NCBI GenBank assembly: GCA_003993805.1 | Contig: RSEF01000002.1 | Span: 92,237,863 to 92,301,862 of the forward strand | DNA: 64,000 nucleotides | Reading direction: 5' to 3' | Origin: Himantopus leucocephalus | Lineage: Eukaryota > Chordata > Aves > Charadriiformes > Recurvirostridae | Part shown: piece after piece, positions 52,531-64,000 of the stretch | Layout: each line of letters starts with the position of its first letter | Position numbering within the stretch: the stretch's first letter is position 1 | The notes under the pieces: generated by a model | What the model saw: the letters and a program-made list of their open reading frames with translations, nothing else | Databases searched by the model: none | What the model was told of the DNA's origin: nothing | Position numbers and translations under genes: made by a program

Positions 52531-55500
52531 TTTAGTTAACTAAATGAGAAAACTAAATAATAACTGAAGACAATAAAATGCAAATAATAAGGCTAAATAA
52601 TAACCAACTTTGTTGGTTATGCAAATACAATTTAACTTTGATTTTTTCCCAGGGTTGTCTTGATTGAAGTAACCTTAATAATTAAACACAAATTCGTAAA
52701 CAGTCTTTGTTGCCCAAAAAGGCATTTTATAGCCAAAAATGTGTCACCTGGTAATTGTTATTCGCTCTCTTAAAAAAAAAAAAAAGAATATTTTCAAAAT
52801 GTACCTGTCTTGCAATGCATAAAATTAATTGCAAGATCAAGCAGGTGGCTTGCAATTGCTACTCCTAATTCTCTAAAATTTGCATATATCCGAATCTCTT
52901 GATCAACTAAACCGCTTTTATTTGCAGATCATGTTTGTCTCCTCTATTTCTTTTGCAATTTGGATAATAGGCGTCCTGAGATATGCTTGTTCAGTGCTTA
53001 ACATAACCCGGCCTTTCCTGGCAGAAGAGTCTACTCACAAATTCTGCTCACAACTATTTAGAAGATAAATAATGGCAACAGTAACTGTGGCAATGTACTG
53101 TGCAGCAAAGGATTCTTCATGTTTGTAAACCCTCTTTTCACTAACAGAAAAGAGGAACTTGCTGCGGTCACGTAACAGCTCTATGTAAAAAGAGCTTTTG
53201 GAACTTTGTTTTCATTCATGAATATTCCTTTTTTAGGGCAAATTTGAAAGTAGTGCCCTCTGCTTGTCTATCCATCTTCAATTACTTTACTGTCAATTAG
53301 GGGCACAGTAGAAGTAAACATCAGCAAGAAGTTGCTGCAGACAGAAAGCACCTTAAATGTCCTGTTTGAAGGACAGAAGCATAATAAAATCCCGAATGTT
53401 GATTGAAAATCTTAACAGTTAAGAGGAAAGCCTAGAAAATCAAAAGAAGTAGCTTGGATTTATACGTTTTACTACTTTAATAGAAGATGATTCCTGCCCT
53501 TGCAGGAGTATGCATTTACAGACAGAATGCTATTGTTGAATTGTTGGAGTTGTTGAAGCAATTCCAAACATTTAATTGGAGATCCTAAACATTATTCAAA
53601 TTATTACTAGGAAGAATGTTAAGCTGGACATAGGGGTTAAAAATCTCTAATACTGAAAAATATCTTATACACAGGACAACTGTGGAAGAGGGGGAGAAGG
53701 GATCTTAACTTGACATCATATCATTTTTGAATAGTAATAGTTTTTGTAATGATTGCCAAGTTGGGATTCACTTGAAACTCATCAGCATTTTTATAATGTC
53801 TTATTAACCTTGTTTGCTGAGATTGTGTGGCTGGCCAAATTAGATTTGATGGTAGAAATTTCTTTGGGGACTGTAGATGTGCCGGGATATGTACATTTAC
53901 TGGAGTTTAATGGAAATAATGAATATTCCCTTCTTATGAACAACATCTTCAGATGATGAGTGCTAAAAATGAATTACTTTTAGCATAATGGAGCTCCTAG
54001 AGAATGTCAGGAAAATGTGTCCTTTCCAATAATTTCCATGTTTTATGCTTCCCAGTACAAATATAAATCTCTTTGAGAACTAGATAATCTGACAGTCCTG
54101 GTACTACCAGGTTTCTGCCCCTTGGAAACACTGAGGATTTTTGTTTTTGTTGTTAATGATCAGTTCGGTTTCGACTCTCATTAGAGATACAGTTTAATGG
54201 TTAAGCAATGTAAATTTTTATTTAGTCTGTGTGTCATTGCATAGCATTACAATTTTACCATATATAAATTGTAGAACTCAGTATGTATCTTCACAGCAAT
54301 AAACCAACAAAAGATTAAACTATCATAATTTATAACTGAAAAGTAGCATCTAACCGAGCATGAGTTTCCACAAGAAAATTACATGTTTGAATGGAAGTAT
54401 ACTCTTCATCTTTGATGGGTGTATCTTGTGAAAATACTTAAAGGGCATGATTCACTACAGTGTCATCAGAGTAGTTTCTTCTATTTTTTTCCAGGTAATT
54501 TAAAATATCTGCTGGTGTTTTTTTTTTTTTTTCTCAAAAAGGGCTTCACTCCTTCTCTCAACGATTCATCATGTGATTCCTTTATTGTAACATGATGATG
54601 TATTTTTAAATGGAAGAAGGGGGGAGGAGTTTCTTGAGAAAAGATAATCTTCTTCCCTCACTGCATTTTTGAAAAAAGGCTACCTTGGAAAACATGACAT
54701 ATTTTTATTTTAACCAAAATACTATCATCTTTTTCATTTCTAACACATTGGATAACTTATCACTGTCTGTAGTGGGTGCTAAAAATTCAACAGACATTAA
54801 CCACTGGAATTTGGAGAAGGTACCCAGGAACTTTCCCTGTGAGGGATATTATTAATAAAAGCAACCAATTACAATTACTAATAGAGATATGGAATTCTGA
54901 CACAGAATTGTGTAAATATGCGTAGACAAGATTTTCCAGCAAGACTCACTTTGCAGATTTTTCCAGCTCTTCAAATTTTCTGTGCAAAATTGCATTGGCA
55001 CTGAATCTCAGCCAGAGACAGTGAGCATTCACCAGAGTTGATTTAGGAGGATTGTAAAGGTGACATTTAGACCCTGCTGCACCTCTCCTGCAATCCTGGG
55101 CCATCTGGCAGCTCTTACCCATGCACATTGCCAGTGACACAAATATGTTGTTAAAAATCCAGGGACCACAGGGTCTGAAGTGAGCCCATGTTCTCCCCTG
55201 TTCTAGGGATCTGGACAATGCAGAAACAAGTATTTCTAATACGTACTTACAGCACAGAAGGTTTTCTTAGACAGTCACTGAAGAACTTTGGGTTTTGACT
55301 TTTCTATCACCCCACACCTGCAAAGAGTGTTTGCTTGCAGAGGAGGAGCTAAGCTATATTTTAATTTTATTTACCAGTTAATATCACTTTTTTTCCTACC
55401 ATTTCTAGAGAGGCATCAAAATTACAGCTTAGGTTTCTCTTGTTCCCTATCGAGTGTTCCATCTAGATTCAACAATCAGTCCTCAAAGGCAGGTAACCAC

Positions 55501-56469
55501 TCCAGTCCAATAAAACACCACCACTAAAATGCAGCTCTCTAGTAACACGTACATAAGGATTGGTGAAGTATAGAATATCAATGATCAATTCTGCATACAT
55601 CCTTATGAAGGAAAAGGGCACTTGTGCTGCTCAGTGGGGCTTGTTAGTCTTACCTAATCTAGAGGCAGACCCACCTGTGCTATCAGATATTGTCAACTTT
55701 GTTGCTTGTGCATAGTTAAATTTAATGATCCCGGAACAAGGTTAATAACTAGTTTTCCCACTGGTTTCTTATTTTATTTTATTTTTAAAAAAATTTGAAA
55801 ATACAAAGGTTCAGTGGACTATATATCAATGTATATCTTTGCTAACCTGTTCATTTCATGGGCCATGTATTCCCACATCTTGACAAAATATGTGTTCATA
55901 TCTAATCTGTGAATCATCCATCAGGTTATTTATTGTTTTCAGACAAAAATTAATATTCTTTGGAAACACAGTATTGTACTTAAACTCATTTGATTCTTTT
56001 CAGCCTATAGAACAGCAACAAACGATTTATCCTGAGATCCTAAAAAAAGGTCTATGAAATCAGTCTGTTTCATTTTTTTTCCCCACATTTGTAGCACCAG
56101 CAGAAGGCATGAAGATACTAAGATCGCCACAAATGTTTCTAACATTGTGGATGAGGTATATAAGACTGAAAAATAATCTCCCCACTCAGGGTATTAGCAG
56201 TGCATTCAATTTGTTAGCAGCCAGCTGGCCAAACAACAAGCATGAAGAATCTGTAAAACTTACATTACACAGTGGCAATATGTAGACAATGTCTAGATTA
56301 TGTTAGGTATCTGCTATTAGGTGTATATCCCCATTGCTGGACCTGAGTGTCTCCCATGGCTGTGTCTCTTTTCAAATCAGTATGAGTCATCAGTATGTAC
56401 AAACATTTGTGCTAACCCAAAAGAAAGTATAAGTGGAGGGAAGGCAGGACTGTGTCTATTTCTCTGTGT
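52531..56469. other. AT-rich non-coding stretch
   Basis: An A run lies at 52773-52785 and a T run at 54518-54532. A 90-codon minus frame (54946-55218) lies in a slightly GC-richer patch and is not recognised. No other feature is supported. Confidence 0.5.
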
Positions 56470-56560
56470 TATGATAGCTCCTACAGGAACCTATTGTTCT
56501 AGCTCTGTACAAACATACGGTATGAAAACAGTCCTTGTCCCAAAGGGATGGCAATTGGAT
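56470..56560. repeat. Possible ancient amniote SINE-like fragment
   Basis: The strings AGCTCTGTACAAACATA and ACAGTCCTTGTCCCAAAGGG resemble the TGTACAAACACATAG and GACAGTCCCTGCCCCAAAG blocks of an old interspersed repeat that I remember as abundant in turtles and crocodilians. Old copies of that age are expected to be rare and decayed in birds. The resemblance covers about 70-90 bp with several mismatches. The family name is not certain. Confidence 0.35.
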
Positions 56561-59500
56561 GCATCTCTGTCATACAAGTGAAAAATAACAGCTCATGTTA
56601 AAGAAATAACATATGCTCTACATGTGTGAAGCAAAGCTTGAAAAAAAGAAAGCAAAGAACTACTGACAAAAAATTGTTCGGGGAAAGCAAATATCTGTCC
56701 AGCCCACTCACTACATTACATGGTGCTAAAAAATGTAATTTTGCAGTTGAGAATAGGAGATTTTTAACGTCCTCTTCAGTGATGGCACCTGGTAGTACTG
56801 AACTCGGTTATCTTAGAAACGAAGTATGAAGTCACTTCAGAGAAGGAAGCTATGTAATGATATGATTTCATTCCCTGCTACTGATGTCAACAAGCATTTG
56901 GCCGTAGAAAATACAGGGATGAGTTTGAGGTCCTTTGATGTTTCAGAATTAGAGACATGGACTCTACTTCTCATTAACAATCCTTATTTGTCTATTTTCA
57001 TTTTATTTCTTTCATCCCACTATTTTGCCTATTACTCTCAATAAACCCAAAAATAAACTCTCACAAACTTACTTTTCAGATTCATGTGCATTTTAAAGAG
57101 CAATACTTCAGTCATAAGAACAACACCTTTGAGGATCAGATCAAGAAAATCAGTGTTCTCTTTCAGCTGAGAATTGTAGAGTACAATAATATTTGCTTCT
57201 AAGACGTTACAGTGCTACAAATTTTGTGTGTGGAGACAACTTTGGCATATTTAAAAAATAGGATGGAATAAAACACACACATATGTTAGTTTGTGTGTAT
57301 ATGCAGTGTAAATCTAGATGTTCATTGCAATATTTTACTGAGGAGAGTTTATTTTCTCCCGTATGACTGGTTTTTAAATTTCCTGTATTTTCTTTTTTGA
57401 AGATCTCTTTTGTCGTCTATCTCTGATGACAGTATGTTCATTATAGACTAGGCCTTTGTTGTCCTATTATTACATGACACCTAAGAATAACAAGTGGTCA
57501 ATTATCTTTTACCTAGCACCATCAGAAAGGAAATTCAATTTACCTGCATCTTCTGTCATCACAGTACAAAGGATGTTTCCTAACCTCAGTGACACTTAAA
57601 TTAGCACAATGATGGAAAGCAGTATTTTCCATCATTAGATAGTTTAGGGGCTTTAGCGTGTAAATCATGATTTTCTATCATAGTTTGAATGAATTAGATA
57701 ATATTCTTCTCATGACACAGTAAAGCAGACAATCTCTATCTTTCACAAGCTTGAAACCCATACCTGAAATGTGCAGACACATTTGCCAATGTCAGTTCAA
57801 GATAATTCTATGTAAACCAGTATAATTTAGAGTATCAGAATGTAGATACTCAATATAGAATGTCTGATGTTTGAAATCTGAAGAAAGTAATGATGTGGAG
57901 AGTCCATTCACAAAACAGGCTGTGGCTTTACTTTGTGGTATCCTATTGTTTATGTTTCTTTTTAATTTCCAAAAGCATTTACACTCTATCATCAGTCCTT
58001 TGCAATAAACGTTTGATTTCATTCAAAATGTCTAAAAGAGAAAGTAAACCAGTGCTGTAGTCGTTATTTCTTATGTAGCTTCATTGCTTTCACTTGTATT
58101 AAAAAATGGTGCTTTGTTGCAACAGAATATATAGAGCCATATATTGTTAGGAAATTAGAGATGGTTCTGATAGACATGCCTAAAAGAGGGACAGATCACC
58201 CCACCTTCAAACTTCAAAACCTGTTTACTGTATCAATATTCAGTAAGGACACACATTGACAGTCACTATCAATCATTATCACTACATATCCAAAACAATT
58301 AGTCCTTAACAAATCTATCCTAAATTAGCAGGGAGTATACAATGTTGCAAACCTCACACCTTTCTAGTTAGCATGGATGTATATGGTCCATGATGGTCCT
58401 TAGTCGATGAGATCAAGGTTATCAGGCTTGAGAGCTCATGAAATACAGAATCCAGGACCTAAGTGGTCTGTGACCCTTCTTCTCTTCCTGTCCTCACTCA
58501 TTGTTGATGTTTTTTGCTGCTCTGAACCTTCCCCAAAAGAAAAGGGGGTGGTCTCAGCTGCTCTTGGCGTCTTATTCCTGGTATTGGGACTTATGGCTTC
58601 TCTTATTCTACAGGATTATTATGACCCATCAGACATTTTTCCTATTTGTTTTGCAGAATGCTTTTGATTTTGCCAGGCAGCAAATGCTCCACTTCCTTCA
58701 TTCTTATCTTGCACATTTTACTACTTGCACATGTTTTTCTGCACCTGTTTTTTGCAACTATACCACGAGTCTCCATCTGCCCATTTGTGGCTAGGGCTAC
58801 TAATTAGATACTTAAGTTTATCCATGTTACAAAGTGCTAATAGTGGTATTTCAATGATACAAATTGCTTATAAGGCCTTGCTGGTTTTATTGGCTTAGTG
58901 TGCTTATTATAGCTGGCTTCAAGGCAAACAGTATGCTAAGCTTGCTTTTAATTTTTGGGCACAAAAAGCCTCTGTTTTACCTTCCTTCAACAGAGAGGGA
59001 GTCCTTGTCTACTCAGCACAGGTAAAATTTAATTCCCAAATGGAGTTATGGAAAAATATGTGGGGAAAAAACCACCAGCTACAAAGTTACAAGCAAACAC
59101 CATTTTATATAGCTTTCATGCAAGGCTTGCATGGCTGGTGCTGTCATTTAGGCAAGGACTAGGTTAGATGATATTTAATAACTACATTAGGCTCAGGTAA
59201 ACTTCTGACTATATTTGATTTTTTAAAAAATCACAGAGAAACCAATGGTTAATGAAGGGACAGGCATTCTCATAATAAGTCATGTTAAACTTTTCATGAA
59301 GGACATAAATGATTAAATATCACTGTTTCAAAAGGTTTCAGTCCACCAGTCTTCGCATCCTTTTCACGTCAGGTAATGATTAATCATGTCTGAGACCATG
59401 TGGAAGCCCTTTTTCACTGACTGCAAAAAATACATGTACGAAAGATGGGTTGTGTGACGCTCTATTGCTGCTCTGAATTAGCTGCTAGTTTCGCCCCCCC

Positions 59501-59800
59501 GCTTTCTGTCATAGATTTTTTTGTGAAGATTCAGAGTTTTGCATATAAATGTACCAATCATACCTGTAGACACGAGGCAGATATAAAACTGCATGTCCAC
59601 CCCATGGTGGTGGAACCAGGATATGTGATATTGTATTGGCATTGGTTGGCTTTGACGACACTGAAAAATTCATGTTAAAATCAAGGACTTAAATATGATT
59701 TCGTTAATAAACAGACTATTTCCAAAAGTGTTTTCCCTCTCATAGTTTTTCTAAGCTGACTTTTTAGACACTAACAAAACAACGTACTGCTGTGCTACCT
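56561..59800. other. Non-coding stretch
   Basis: Two overlapping plus-strand frames at 58407-58794 (86 and 97 codons) encode hydrophobic, membrane-like peptides but have no supporting signals. A short C run lies at 59491-59497. No repeat family is recognised. Confidence 0.5.
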
Positions 59801-60044
59801 TGTAATGATGGAGCACAGAAAGGACAGACAAGATGGGAGAAGAAAAAAACCAACATGTCAAACCTGGAAAATTTCAGGTCCCTGTGTAGTCCTGCTCAAC
59901 CAGCATGGAAATGGGTGCAGCCCCTCCAAAGCCAGCATGTGGAAGCTACCCAGAAACATAATCACTCTGCATCATACCATTATAAATAAATGGGCAGCAG
60001 TACTCCAATTTTATTCTTATTTCTTTTCTTGATGACATGAAAAA

Positions 60045-60176
60045 GCATTATTTCTATTTAAAACATGGGAAACTGAGGCATGAGATCAGTTCAGTGATCT
60101 GCCCACGAGCACATTCAAAGCTTAGAATTAAACAGGAAACTGAGTCCAAAGTTCTAAATCTATGGCCTAGAACCCT
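60045..60176 (-). repeat. MIR-like ancient SINE fragment
   Basis: The string GGGAAACTGAGGCATGAGA at 60068-60086, then GATCTGCCCACGAGCACA at 60096-60113 and AACTGAGTCC near 60138, follow in order the blocks of the mammalian-wide interspersed repeat and its reptile relatives read in reverse: GGAAACTGAGGCACAGAGA, CTTGCCCAAGGTCACA and CTGAGTCC. The order and spacing are right, so chance similarity is unlikely. A weaker trace, GGACAGACAAGATGGGAGA at 59821-59839, may be part of the same element, which would then have been interrupted or stretched. Confidence 0.55.
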
Positions 60177-62059
60177 AAAGATCTTACAGTGGACCCTTTT
60201 GCTCGTTTGGCCATTATTCCTACTACAACTTTATTTTTCAGTTGCATGAAAACACCCCACAAGAATGGCCACACTTTTCAGAACAAGATTAACAGTGACC
60301 ATAATGGATGCACAGAGAAGAATAAGAACAGCACAAATATATTTCCTCCCTATTAGCTGCTCAGGCACTGACCATTTTCTGCTCAGTTTCTGCTCAGGAT
60401 TTCTTGATCCAGTTGTGTTGTGGGCTGTCTGTTTAGTAACCCATAGTACGTGTCTCTCCTATGTGCTTACTCAGCCTTCCCTTGAAACAGATGAATTTCA
60501 GATGTTCAGCTAGCTCCCTGGCAAGGAAGCTGCTAGCCATTACATGACAAAACACCTCCTGTTATTTTCATCCTTAGGCTTAAGGCAAATAGAAACCAGT
60601 CACCATATAAGCTGTGGCTTTCCTGATAGTCAAAGAACAAGTAGAGAACAAGCTAATTTAAAATTGGGTTTTGTCTCCTCTAGCATCATCTCTAGTTTTC
60701 TGAATTCAGCAACTATTTTTCATTGATCTAGCTATTTTCTCAAGCATAAGGTACCTGAGATATAATATTATCTGATTCTGAGTTGTTTTTCCCTTTAACT
60801 TCTAATGGCCTTTTATTTCCCATCTGTTGAGCATCAGCAGATAGAAAATATCAGCTAAGGATGATAATAAAAACCCTAAAGACACAACGGCCTTCAAAAC
60901 TAATTTGAAACTACAAGGATGGAGGTTGATCTGCATCTGCTATATGCTGACGAAGGTCCTCAGAAAGAAATGAATCTATGACAATTTAACACTAGCTGAG
61001 GTTTTGACTCTATGCCTATAGATAGTTGATAAATTCTCTTGTCCTGTGTTGTTTTTTTCAGCATCATCCCAGCTGCCAGATAAACAGCCAGCAGTCTGGT
61101 TGAACAAGAAATTAAGGTCCATTAAGAGGAATGTATGTATTTTTCCTCTGTCTTGCTGAAAACTAATTTGTAATAACTACAGGAGCTCTGAGCAGTTCTT
61201 AGAGCTCTTTAACATTCTCATTTTGCTAGTTGTTGAATTTAAATCATGCCTTTATAAATAATTGTATGTTGTGTTTAGTAAGAATTCTAAGGATAGATCA
61301 CATGATGATTTTATCTTTGAAATAGCAATTTTTATTGATCTTGTTTTTTAAAATAAATTATTTTATATTTCACTTCAATTCTCCTGTGAATTGTGATTTA
61401 GCCTTTACTTAACACTTTAGATGAGAGGTAGCTTCTACCTATAATGAAAAGTTGTGATTCATTTCATCAGGCAGTTTATCACTAAAAATCGAACTGCAGC
61501 CTAGTAAATAAACTGTGGAGTCTGCAGAAACCAATATAATATTTGTATGCAGTAGGAACACCCCAGAAAGCTCTGTAAACCAAGTATTTTCAATGGAAAA
61601 ACTCATGACAGAATCCAAAGCTGACATGTCACCATCCTGCAGACAAACAAATGAAAAAATAGAGAAACCCAGGTGAAATAAGATTTGTCTCACCTAGTGA
61701 CCCTCGAACAGCTAGGCATCCAGTATTCATCCTTTCTCAGTGGATATTACAAGTGCTTCCAGAAAACATGTCATAAAAGTTTAGCCTTCAGGCAGATGTC
61801 TAAAATTAAAGAGGCAAGTTGTTTTTTAGAGGTTTTAGCTCTCTCTGACTAAAGAGGAGTCTTTATGACTAAGGTAGATTAATGACTAATTTTTACATTG
61901 CTTAAGTGGGATAGGATGTGTTGCACAGTTTTGTTCAGTTGTTGCGGGCTAGCATGGGAAAAGTGATAAAGCTGGCATGCTAGGCAAAGACTTTCACTTC
62001 CATAGATGGGTCAAAATGCAGGCAAAGTCCCCGAGATGGGAAAATGAAACAAGGTGACA
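60177..62059. other. AT-rich non-coding stretch
   Basis: Frames of 82, 60 and 84 codons (60265-60513 and 60544-60726 on +, 61439-61693 on -) are not recognised. No repeat family is seen. Confidence 0.5.
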
Positions 62060-62570
62060 TGTTTTACAGATGATACAAAGTTTTGTTAAGTAACAGGGAT
62101 GAAGATTGTGTCTGAAGAATTGCATAAGGACCTCATGAGACTATCACTTTGGCAGGGAAATGGCAGATGAAACTCACAGTAGGCAAATGTCAAGAAATTA
62201 AAATAGGGAAAGAAAATAACCCTGTATTTGTGCAGAAGATGGTGGATACTGAAGTGGCAATTGTCATTGTGGAGTGATACATTGGTGCAACCACAGTCTG
62301 CCGCATGAAAACATCTGCTATAGTGCTTAGAAGTCTTGAAAAACAAGCACCTCATATGTTAGGAATTATTAGGAAACAAACAGAAAATAGATTAATTATT
62401 CTACTGAATAAACCCATGGCAAACTAACAAACATACTCCTTTGAAGCTCTGTGTCTGTAGTCCCCCGATTCAAAAGAAAGGATGTACTTGGAATGGGGAA
62501 GATTCAGAGGAAAAGAAGGATGATGAAAGGCTTAGAATTGCTTCCATGTGAGGAACAATTGAATAGGAAA
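62060..62570 (+). pseudogene. Ancient decayed CR1 LINE, reverse transcriptase 3' part
   Basis: The plus strand aligns by eye with the C-terminal half of a CR1-type reverse transcriptase. At 62063-62080 the codons read F-T-D-D-T-K, a one-residue change from the conserved F-A-D-D-T-K catalytic motif. Downstream, EELHKDLMRLSLWQGN (about 62116-62163) matches the region that normally reads QQDLDRL-SW. The string ATGTTAGGAATTATTAGGAA at 62356-62375 matches the block encoding LG-I-K. CTTCCATGTGAGGAACAATT at 62541-62560 matches the block encoding L-YEERL. Several frameshifts and stops break the frame. It is far more diverged than the three CR1 tails here, so it predates them, possibly dating to the amniote or archosaur ancestor. 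Confidence 0.75.
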
Positions 62571-62606
62571 AAAAAAATCACAGCAGCGTCCTGTTTCATA
62601 TACAGG

Positions 62607-62711
62607 AGAATTATGAGGCCTTGATGGACATTAAATAGCTGTTAAAACCTAGGACTGAAGCTGAGGATTACCCCAAGACGGTCACTATCAATTTATAACA
62701 TTAGACTTTCT
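62607..62711. repeat. First copy of a 105-bp near-perfect direct duplication
   Basis: This copy is repeated at 62713-62817 with only two differences (G/C at 62653 versus 62759, C/T at 62679 versus 62785). The copies are separated by one N. No open frame or known repeat is recognised in the unit. It may be the remnant edge of the CR1 upstream, but I cannot show this. Confidence 0.95.
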
Positions 62712-62712
62712 N
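62712..62712. other. Single N at the duplication joint
   Basis: A lone undetermined base sits exactly between the two copies. This suggests two contig ends that overlap were joined without being merged. Confidence 0.9.
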
Positions 62713-62817
62713 AGAATTATGAGGCCTTGATGGACATTAAATAGCTGTTAAAACCTAGCACTGAAGCTGAGGATTACCCCAAGATGGTCACTATCAATTT
62801 ATAACATTAGACTTTCT
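62713..62817. repeat. Second copy of the 105-bp duplication
   Basis: It matches 62607-62711 at 103 of 105 positions and then runs on into a T-rich stretch (TTTCTTTTTTTC). Two mismatches in about 100 bp fit either allelic difference between haplotypes or a recent tandem duplication. Confidence 0.95.
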
Positions 62818-63539
62818 TTTTTTCAAGAAAAGTTCAAATAAAGCAAGAGCTTTCTTTCTAAAGTAAGAAATAGCTATTCATAGTCATATTTCATTGAGTG
62901 AAATACTGATAGGAAAGCTGAGGACATACAAATGGAAACAGTACTATTTCTTCCTCTTTTTCCCTTCTGCAGAGTCAAAATGAACGTATCGACCATACGG
63001 AAAGTCAGGCAGACACAAGATAAGCTTATGTAAATGCCCGTAACATTACATGTTTAATTGAAACAGCATTGTGTTATGGTAGCTTAGGTTTAAAGAACTT
63101 AGCAAATGCCTTATTACTACCCTAAAGAGATCAACTCTCTTACAAAGCTTTTAGCTTGTGGAAATCGTGAAAATAGAACTTACTGGTACCTATCTGAAAC
63201 TAAGAACAGCAAAATTAGCACAGGTATAAAATGGTGTCAAAACTGAGACTGGGTTGTTCAAACAACATTTTAATAGGAAATAAATAAATAAATGAGACAG
63301 TTTCTGTTTTCCTTAGTGCAGTAGTAACCATAGAAACCAAACCCAGAGGTTATTTCCATTCACAAACCGTTTGTTGTTGGGTTTGGGGTTGGGTCTTTTT
63401 TTTCTTTTTTTGTGGCAAAAGAAGGAATTCTCTGAACAAATTGATGGGTTTGATCCTGCAAAGTGCAGCTGCAGATCAGTTTGTGCTTGTTACAAATGCA
63501 GTGAGCAGGGCACCTGCCAGTGCTGCATAGCTATCAAAT
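62818..63539. other. Non-coding stretch
   Basis: An AAAT-type run lies at 63278-63293 and a T-rich run near 63398-63411. No gene is recognised. Confidence 0.5.
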
Positions 63540-64000
63540 AGACCTCAGAGGGGGAAAGAAGGGAAGGAAAGAGGTCTCCAGGTTACCATTGTAAGAGCAG
63601 AACTCTGAAGGGGGCTCCCCAAGGCACGGAGGTCCGGGGTGGATGGCACCCTGGGGTTTGTGGAGCTGCCCAGCTCCGAGTTGGGTGCTGGGCAAGATCC
63701 TGCTCCTGCTGAGGATGGCCCTGAGTCGCAGCTCATGCCAGTGTTAAGGGAATTGGTGGCTGCCACACACCAAAAACATGCACTGCCTTCAGGGACAGCA
63801 GAGGTGGGTGGTCATGGTCACCACTGTCAAAGGCAGAGCTCATGTAGGGCTGTCACTCGGAGTACCGAGGTCATGTGTTCCAAAACAGGGATTTCTAAAC
63901 CACAATCCCACATGCAGCTGGAAGCAAATGACCCTATTACTCCCAAGGGAAAAGCTTTCTTCCCCAAGGAGGAAGGCTTTCTACATCCTCAGCCTGGCAG
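63540..64000. other. GC-richer right edge of the window
   Basis: Base composition shifts to GC-richer, with CpGs at 63627-63637, 63678 and 63726. A 73-codon minus frame (63545-63766) is rich in Ser, Pro and Gly. It could be an approach to a gene, a transcript or another repeat beyond the window, but nothing in it is diagnostic. Confidence 0.3.

Noticed and set aside
58407..58794. Two overlapping hydrophobic frames as a small membrane protein
   Set aside because: No homologue recognised, no promoter or splice context, and two competing frames over the same DNA.
1..64000. CRISPR array, operon, prophage, tRNA or rRNA genes
   Set aside because: No regularly spaced direct repeats, no dense same-strand long frames, and no tRNA or rRNA signature; the CR1 elements show a vertebrate nuclear genome.

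Overview
This is a eukaryotic, almost certainly avian, nuclear window. The main evidence is three CR1 LINE 3' fragments of the bird type (47-165 on -, 40751-40925 and 52351-52530 on +). The rest is AT-rich, single-copy-looking DNA with low interspersed-repeat density, three 100-N scaffold gaps and three single Ns. I see no prokaryotic gene structure, operon, tRNA, rRNA or CRISPR array. I cannot name the species or the locus.

No protein-coding gene can be called with confidence. The longest open frame has 163 codons (33849-34340, -). The others are short and scattered in all frames, as expected by chance in AT-rich non-coding DNA. The window is best read as intergenic DNA or a large intron in a gene-poor region. 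Two short segments look like exons by splice-site and frame criteria (31883-31985 and 17597-17777), but neither peptide is recognised.

Layout. 1-410: CR1 fragment plus a second, probably avian, repeat. 411-27950: mostly featureless AT-rich DNA holding three motif-dense blocks that could be conserved non-coding elements (8961-9360, 15660-15920, 19640-19935), a perfect 14-bp-arm hairpin (15980-16017), a TTATTG microsatellite (23158-23206) and one gap. 28051-40750: the better exon candidate and the glycosylation-sequon-rich 163-codon frame. 40751-52530: two young-type CR1 tails, a gap, a polypyrimidine tract (45985-46310) and a GC/CpG-richer block (50401-51190). 52531-64000: three traces of much older amniote repeats, namely two MIR-like SINE pieces and a decayed CR1 reverse transcriptase segment that still shows a mutated FADD motif. 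These are followed by a 105-bp near-perfect duplication around a single N, and a GC-richer right edge.

I found no convincing new biological system. The items most worth checking are the 31883-31985 exon candidate, the sequon-rich frame, the conserved-element candidates, the old repeats and the suspected assembly duplication.
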